27,823 bases of DNA. Source: an uncultured Caldilineales bacterium (GTDB lineage Bacteria; Chloroflexota; Anaerolineae; JAAEKA01). This document shows positions 23,743 through 27,823 of the stretch, piece by piece. The position numbers and the translations under genes were made by a program. Below the pieces are notes generated by a model. It did not search any database. It was not told the origin of the DNA and saw only the letters and a list, made by a program, of their open reading frames with translations. The stretch covers positions 1-27,823 of the forward strand of contig CALESQ010000054.1 in assembly GCA_937907455.1 (NCBI GenBank), written 5' to 3'. Position 1 is the first letter of the stretch; every line of letters starts with the position of its first letter.

Positions 23743-25539
23743 TTACGGGGTGCTGACTTGCATGCGCGCCAGCTCTTCTTCGATCACGCTCTCATCCAAC
23801 TTGATGAAAAGCGCCTCGGGCTTGCGCAGCGGCTGGCCCGCGGGCAATGGGGCGGGCTGCCAGCTTCCGGTGGCGCCGCGGTGATCGTAACGCAGCACCA
23901 GATGCTGGCCGCGGGCATCGGCCACCATTTCGGTATACTGGCGACCAAACAGATCGCCATCATGGCCCAGCAAGCTGTGCACCTGCTGCGAGCTGGAGGG
24001 CAGCACCGGCGCAAAGAGCAGCTTGAGCCAGTCAATGGCTTGCAGCACCACGTATACACTGGTGGCCGCCGCGGCGCGGTCGGTCTTGATCAGTGTCCAC
24101 GGCGCTTTGTCGTTCAGATAGCGGTTGACTTCCTGGCTGAGACGCAGCGCGGCATCGAGCGCGGCCTTGAACTTGCGCGCGGCATACAGGGCGCCGACAC
24201 TGTCAAAGCCGCCGCGCACTGCCGTCAGCAGCACTTCGTCCTGCGCGTCCAGTGCCCCGGGCTGTGGCACATGACCTTCAAACTGCTTGAACGCGAAGCC
24301 CAGCACGCGGTTGACCAGGTTGCCCCAGTTGGCGACCAGCTCGGTGTTGACGCGGCGCACGAATTCCTGCCAGGTAAATTCGCTGTCCTGCGTTTCCGGG
24401 GCCATTGCGGTGAGGGCATAGCGCCAGGCGTCTATCTGATAGCGTTCGGCCGCGTCGTTGATGGTGATAACGTTGCCGTAGCTGGTGCTGAACTTGAAAT
24501 CGCCTAACGTCAGGTATTCGTTGGCGGGCACATCGCTGGGTTGTTTCAGCCACGGGCCGGGCGCATCGGGTCCGGCGATGGGGCCATAGCCGTGCAGCAT
24601 GGCCGGCCAGATGATGGCGTGAAACTCGATGTTGTCCTTGCCGATGAAGTAGAAGCTTTCAACCTGTTCATCGCCCTCGCGCCACCACGCTTCCCAGGCC
24701 GCGGGGTCGCCGGTGAGCAGCGCCCATTCCCTGGTGGCCGACAGATAGCCGATCACTGCGTCGTACCAGACGTAGATGCGCTTGTCCGCATAGCCGGGCA
24801 CGGGGATGGTGATGCCCCAGTCGAGGTCGCGGGTGATGGGGCGGCCGCGCAGCTCGCGGCTTTCTGCCCGCGCCCGCGCCAGGTTGAGGACGTGCGTGCG
24901 CCAACTGGCCTTGTCGGGGCGGTTCAGCCATTCGATCAGGAAATCGTTGGCCTGGCCGAGGTCGAAGAAGAAATGCTCGGTGGGACGCTTTTCGAGGTTG
25001 GTGCTGCCGGTGATGCGGCTGTAGGGGGCGACCAACTCTACTGCGTCGTAGGTGCGCCCGCAGTTGTCGCATTGATCTCCGCGCGCCTGCGTGAAGCTGC
25101 AAAACGGGCAGGTTCCTTCCACATAGCGATCAGGCAGCCACTGCTGATCATCTACCGCGTAGAGCTGATACTGCTTGTCGGTGTACATGTAGGCGCGCGC
25201 CAGATGCCGCAGAAACAGGTCGTGGGTCACGTCCCAATGGTTCTGCGTGTCGGTGTGCGTGTACAGGTCGAAGGTCAGGCCGAACTGCAAAAAGGCCTCG
25301 ACAAAGCGCGTGTGGTAGCGCTCGATCACCTGTTGGCGGGTGATGCTTTCTTTGTCCGCGCGCAGGGTGATCGGCGTGCCGTGCGTGTCCGAACCGGACA
25401 CCATCAGCACTTCGTTGCCCACCAGGCGATGATAGCGCGCGAAGATGTCGGGCGGCAGGTACGCGCCCGCCAGGTGGCCGATGTGACGGTCGCCCGCGGC
25501 ATAGGGCCAGGCGACGCAAATGTGAATTTTCTGGGGCAT
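23743..25539 (-). CDS. metG: Methionyl-tRNA synthetase
   Basis: 598 residues. It charges tRNA-Met and initiator tRNA with methionine. The class I HIGH motif is HIGHLAG (19-22). A zinc knuckle CPFC-x9-CDNC uses Cys144, 147, 157 and 160, the spacing of the E. coli-type enzyme. The second signature reads KFSTS (349-353) in place of KMSKS, so the usual middle Lys is Thr; Lys349 is kept. FTWQEFVRRVNTELVANWGN and YLNDKAPW are typical of the anticodon-binding region. No C-terminal tRNA-binding (EMAP-like) domain is present. ATG 25539 is chosen over an upstream codon at 25548 because GAGGAT lies 8 bases before it. Confidence 0.95.
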   Translation of the reverse strand: MPQKIHICVAWPYAAGDRHIGHLAGAYLPPDIFARYHRLVGNEVLMVSGSDTHGTPITLRADKESITRQQVIERYHTRFVEAFLQFGLTFDLYTHTDTQNHWDVTHDLFLRHLARAYMYTDKQYQLYAVDDQQWLPDRYVEGTCPFCSFTQARGDQCDNCGRTYDAVELVAPYSRITGSTNLEKRPTEHFFFDLGQANDFLIEWLNRPDKASWRTHVLNLARARAESRELRGRPITRDLDWGITIPVPGYADKRIYVWYDAVIGYLSATREWALLTGDPAAWEAWWREGDEQVESFYFIGKDNIEFHAIIWPAMLHGYGPIAGPDAPGPWLKQPSDVPANEYLTLGDFKFSTSYGNVITINDAAERYQIDAWRYALTAMAPETQDSEFTWQEFVRRVNTELVANWGNLVNRVLGFAFKQFEGHVPQPGALDAQDEVLLTAVRGGFDSVGALYAARKFKAALDAALRLSQEVNRYLNDKAPWTLIKTDRAAAATSVYVVLQAIDWLKLLFAPVLPSSSQQVHSLLGHDGDLFGRQYTEMVADARGQHLVLRYDHRGATGSWQPAPLPAGQPLRKPEALFIKLDESVIEEELARMQVSTP

Positions 25540-25578
25540 AACAAACAATCCTCACGGAGCCAGGCTGTCAGAAGCGGC

Positions 25579-25607
25579 AGTGTAGCATATCCGTGGTCAA
25601 TGGTCAA
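25579..25607 (-). promoter_or_regulatory. Sigma-70-like promoter for metG
   Basis: On the minus strand, TTGACC (25602-25607), a 17-base spacer and TACACT (25579-25584) with a TGC extended -10. A second TTGACC at 25595-25600 duplicates the -35 but is badly spaced. The start near 25572 leaves a leader of about 33 bases with the GAGGAT ribosome-binding site; there is no room for a T-box riboswitch. Confidence 0.7.
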
Positions 25608-25637
25608 TTGGTAGATTTGGGGCAAAAACAGCCGTTG

Positions 25638-27068
25638 TTACTTTTCTGTACCCTCGCCCTTGCTTCTCGCTTCTGCCATTTTGCCGCCCCCGGCGTTTAG
25701 CGCCACATCCAGCGCCTGGTTCAGCGTGCGTGCGCCGATCACCTCCAGCCCGGCAGGTGCGGTTACAGCGGCCGCGGCGCGGCCGCGCGGCACAATGCAG
25801 CGCGTGAAGCCCAGTTTGGCGGCCTCGTTGAGGCGTCGTGCCAACTGGCTGACGCTGCGCAGCTCGCCACTCAGACCCACCTCGCCCACCACGGCCAGGT
25901 CTGCGGGTACGGGCACGTTTTTCAGGCTGCTGGCGATAGCTACGGCCACGGCCAGATCTGCCGCTGGCTCGCTGATGCGCAGGCCGCCCACTACATTGAC
26001 AAAAAGATCCTGTTCGGCCAGGCGAAAGCCGCCGCGCTTGCTCAACACCGCGGTGAGTAACAACAGGCGGTTGAAATCAATGCCGTTGGCCGTGCGCCGC
26101 GGCTGCGGGAAACTGGTGGTTGAAGCCAGCGCTTGCACCTCTACCAGCAGCGGACGTGTGCCTTCCATTGTCACTGCAATGGCTGAACCGGCTGCGTTGG
26201 GCAGGCGCTCGGCCAGAAACGCCTCTGAGGGGTTGGTCACCTCGCGCAGGCCGCTCTCCACCATCTCGAACACTCCCACCTCGTCGGTGGAGCCAAAGCG
26301 GTTTTTTACACTGCGCAGCAGGCGATAGGTTTGGAAGCGTTCCCCTTCCAGATATAGCACGGTATCTACCATGTGTTCCAACACACGCGGCCCGGCGATG
26401 TTGCCCTCTTTGGTGACGTGCCCCACCAGAAACACCGGGATGCCCTGGCTTTTAGCCATGCGCAGCAACTGCGCAGCACACTCACGCACCTGGGTGACAC
26501 TGCCTGCAGTCGAGGCTACGGCATCGGTGTGGATCGCCTGCACCGAGTCAACGATCATCAACTGCGGCTGAAGCTCGCTGCTGTGTTGTACGATGGTTTC
26601 CAGATGCGTTTCGGCGTGTACATACAGGTTGGATTCTTCGATGCCCAGCCGCGCCGCACGCAGCTTGAGCTGACGCGCGCTTTCCTCGGCGCTGACATAG
26701 AGCACGCGGCCCTGGGTATGTGCCATTTGCGCGGCCAGTTGCAACAGCAGCGTAGATTTGCCAATGCCTGGGTCGCCGCTGATCAGCACTACCGAGCCGG
26801 GCACAATGCCGCCGCCCAGCACGCGGCTGAACTCGCTGCCCTCTACCGGCACGCGCTCCAGCCCGTCGGATGAAATGGCTGTCAGGGGTTGGGGGGGGGC
26901 GCTTCCCTCCAACGGCGCAAATGAGCGCGCCGCGGTACGGGTGGGGGCTTCCACCACCTGTTTCTCGATGAGCGTGTTCCATTCGCCGCAGTCAGGGCAA
27001 CGGCCCATCCATTTGGCCTGGGCGCTGCCGCAATTCTGGCAGACAAACTGTACTTTAAGCTTGGGCAT
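25638..27068 (-). CDS. radA: DNA repair protein RadA (Sms)
   Basis: 476 residues. RadA is a RecA-like, DnaB-type motor that drives branch migration in recombination. The N-terminal zinc finger has Cys10, 13, 24 and 27. Walker A is GDPGIGKST (98-106), Walker B is near LMIVDSVQAIH, and the RadA-specific KNRFG is at 255-259. The C-terminal Lon-protease-like domain (DLFVNVVGGLRISEPAADL; VVGEVGLSGELR) is non-proteolytic. ATG 27068 follows a GGAG site and gives the usual start MPKLKVQFVCQNCG. A tract of nine C codes part of the linker SAPPQP (56-61). metG ends the same strand downstream, 98 bases away, with its own promoter between. Confidence 0.96.
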   Translation of the reverse strand: MPKLKVQFVCQNCGSAQAKWMGRCPDCGEWNTLIEKQVVEAPTRTAARSFAPLEGSAPPQPLTAISSDGLERVPVEGSEFSRVLGGGIVPGSVVLISGDPGIGKSTLLLQLAAQMAHTQGRVLYVSAEESARQLKLRAARLGIEESNLYVHAETHLETIVQHSSELQPQLMIVDSVQAIHTDAVASTAGSVTQVRECAAQLLRMAKSQGIPVFLVGHVTKEGNIAGPRVLEHMVDTVLYLEGERFQTYRLLRSVKNRFGSTDEVGVFEMVESGLREVTNPSEAFLAERLPNAAGSAIAVTMEGTRPLLVEVQALASTTSFPQPRRTANGIDFNRLLLLTAVLSKRGGFRLAEQDLFVNVVGGLRISEPAADLAVAVAIASSLKNVPVPADLAVVGEVGLSGELRSVSQLARRLNEAAKLGFTRCIVPRGRAAAAVTAPAGLEVIGARTLNQALDVALNAGGGKMAEARSKGEGTEK

Positions 27069-27112
27069 GGTGTCACTCCAGCGGGCACAACAAACACGGA
27101 TAGAATAGAACA

Positions 27113-27140
27113 ATTGTACGCATTGGGCAGCATCCGTCAA
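27113..27140 (-). promoter_or_regulatory. Sigma-70-like promoter for radA
   Basis: On the minus strand, TTGACG (27135-27140), a 16-base spacer and TACAAT (27113-27118). The start would be near 27106, leaving a leader of about 38 bases that includes GGAG before the ATG. Confidence 0.6.
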
Positions 27141-27158
27141 ACTGAAACAGGCAGGGTT

Positions 27159-27184
27159 GCTGTAGCCGGATTCCCGCCTACAGC
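27159..27184. repeat. Inverted repeat GCTGTAG-N12-CTACAGC in the radA / split-barrel spacer
   Basis: GCTGTAG (27159-27165) and CTACAGC (27178-27184) are perfect 7-bp arms. It lies between the two divergent promoters, so it may be an operator or a short dispersed repeat. No T-run follows on either side. Confidence 0.4.
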
Positions 27185-27225
27185 CATTCACAGCAAAGTG
27201 TGATAAGCTGGTGACAGATAAAAAG

Positions 27226-27237
27226 CCATAGCTATGG
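27226..27237. promoter_or_regulatory. 12-bp palindrome CCATAGCTATGG upstream of the split-barrel gene
   Basis: A perfect palindrome 33 bases before ATG 27271. It is extended by imperfect AGCC/GGCT flanks. Position and symmetry suit a dimeric repressor site, but no regulator is identified. Confidence 0.4.
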
Positions 27238-27270
27238 GCTAATCCATTGTTTGCAGAAAGGTTTTAAGCG

Positions 27271-27687
27271 ATGTTCCCCGCTACTCATCTTGATCTGATT
27301 GAAGGCCCCTACCATGCCGTGTTGACCACATTGGCTCCTGAAGGCGATCCGGAAAACACCGTGGTATGGTGTTCCTGGGATGGCGAGCATGTTCTTGTCA
27401 ACACTGCGGATGGCCGACGCAAGCCGGAGAATGTGCGTGCTGATCCGCGTGTGGCGTTGACGGTAATTGATCCGCAAAATCCCTATCGCTGGGTGGATGT
27501 GCGCGGCGTAGTGGCTGAAATTGTCCCTGACGTTGACTATGCCAACATCAACGCCCATGCCCGGCTGTATGTTGGTGCCGAAGAATATTACGGCTCTGTG
27601 GCTCCTGCTTCGTCCAAAGGCAGCGAACAGCGTATTATCTTCAAGATCAAGCCGGAGCGCGTGGTGGTTTTTCCGCCACAACGTTAA
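27271..27687 (+). CDS. PPOX/F420-type split-barrel oxidoreductase
   Basis: 138 residues. It belongs to the pyridoxamine-phosphate-oxidase-like split-barrel fold (Rv1155-like FDOR family), whose members bind FMN, F420 or haem. Typical segments are HAVLTTLAPEGDPENTVVW, VNTADGRRKPENVRADPRV (the cofactor phosphate-binding region) and PYRWVDVRGVVAEIV. F420 is the likeliest cofactor from the KPENV pattern, but FMN cannot be excluded. ATG 27271 has GAAAGG upstream. It is divergent from radA. A weak terminator candidate follows. Confidence 0.87.
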   Translation: MFPATHLDLIEGPYHAVLTTLAPEGDPENTVVWCSWDGEHVLVNTADGRRKPENVRADPRVALTVIDPQNPYRWVDVRGVVAEIVPDVDYANINAHARLYVGAEEYYGSVAPASSKGSEQRIIFKIKPERVVVFPPQR

Positions 27688-27738
27688 TGAACTTAAGTTT
27701 AGAGTGCTCAGTTCTGGATTGAGGTAAGGCAAACTAAA

Positions 27739-27756
27739 CGAGACGCAGTTGTCTCG
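27739..27756. repeat. Hairpin CGAGAC-N6-GTCTCG
   Basis: CGAGAC (27739-27744) pairs with GTCTCG (27751-27756). Read on the minus strand it is followed by TTTAGTTT, so it might end a minus-strand gene lying beyond the window. On the plus strand there is no T-run. Confidence 0.35.
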
Positions 27757-27773
27757 CCATTAACAACAAGTAA

Positions 27774-27796
27774 TACCTGCGCAGTCAGGTAGTTTT
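27774..27796 (+). terminator. Weak intrinsic terminator candidate after the split-barrel gene
   Basis: TACCTG (27774-27779) pairs with CAGGTA (27786-27791) around CGCAGT and is followed by GTTTTGTG. The stem is short and the T-run is broken, so efficiency is doubtful. Nothing else is seen from 27688 to the window end. Confidence 0.4.
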
Positions 27797-27823
27797 GTGC
27801 TTGTTTCGGCGCTTCGAGACCAC

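Noticed and set aside
24541..25614. 357-codon open frame on the plus strand opposite metG
   Set aside because: It is a mirror of GC-rich metG codons, has no domain or ribosome-binding site, and metG is certain.

Overview
The window looks like bacterial chromosome of moderately high GC (roughly 55-60% by eye, not counted). It is most like a Chloroflexota genome of the Anaerolineae/Caldilineae type. That placement is inferred from the mixture of genes: an E. coli-type glucokinase, a selenocysteine-containing SelD, MenG/UbiX, an F420/flavin split-barrel protein, a very large class A PBP with C-terminal Ig-like domains, and a CHAT plus nSTAND pair. GTG and TTG starts are frequent. No 16S rRNA or other decisive marker is present, so the phylum is a suggestion only.

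Region 1 (1-3983, plus strand) is the classic translation/transcription cluster: the end of tuf, rpmG, tRNA-Trp(CCA), secE, nusG, rplK, rplA, an L10-type leader with a terminator-like attenuator, rplJ and rplL. It is closed by a strong bidirectional terminator. Several hairpins sit in the spacers (tuf-rpmG, tRNA-secE, secE-nusG, rplJ-rplL).

Region 2 (4009-15253, minus strand) is a long run of tightly packed genes read from glk downwards: glucokinase, a cyclase-family metal hydrolase, selD, menG/ubiE-type methyltransferase, ubiX, a SAM methyltransferase, a 1.1-kb-residue class A penicillin-binding protein, a ParB-box protein of unknown role, and pyruvate kinase with a C-terminal swivel domain. 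The glk-cyclase stop and start overlap (ATGA), and cyclase-selD and ubiX-methyltransferase are 3 bases apart. selD contains an in-frame UGA at codon 17, followed at once by a SECIS-like hairpin, so SelD is itself a selenoprotein and the gene begins 60 bases upstream of the first uninterrupted ATG frame.

Region 3 (15296-21151, minus strand) is the accessory part. A small secreted ten-cysteine protein lies beside an AT-rich, repeat-bearing 425-base spacer. Next to it is a two-gene operon: a CHAT-domain (caspase-like) protease with a long unassigned helical C-terminus, then a membrane-spanning nSTAND NTPase whose far side carries Asp-box-like repeats. This pair is the best candidate for a little-described system: an outside sensor, a STAND switch and a protease effector, possibly for defence or regulated cell death.

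Region 4 (21172-27823) starts divergently from the CHAT gene with an alpha/beta hydrolase fused to an acyl-CoA-synthetase-like module whose ATP-binding P-loop is badly degenerate. A perfect 16-bp bidirectional terminator separates it from metG (minus). Then come radA (minus), with a C9 tract, and a PPOX/F420-type split-barrel gene (plus). Good sigma-70-like promoters can be read upstream of glk, metG and radA.
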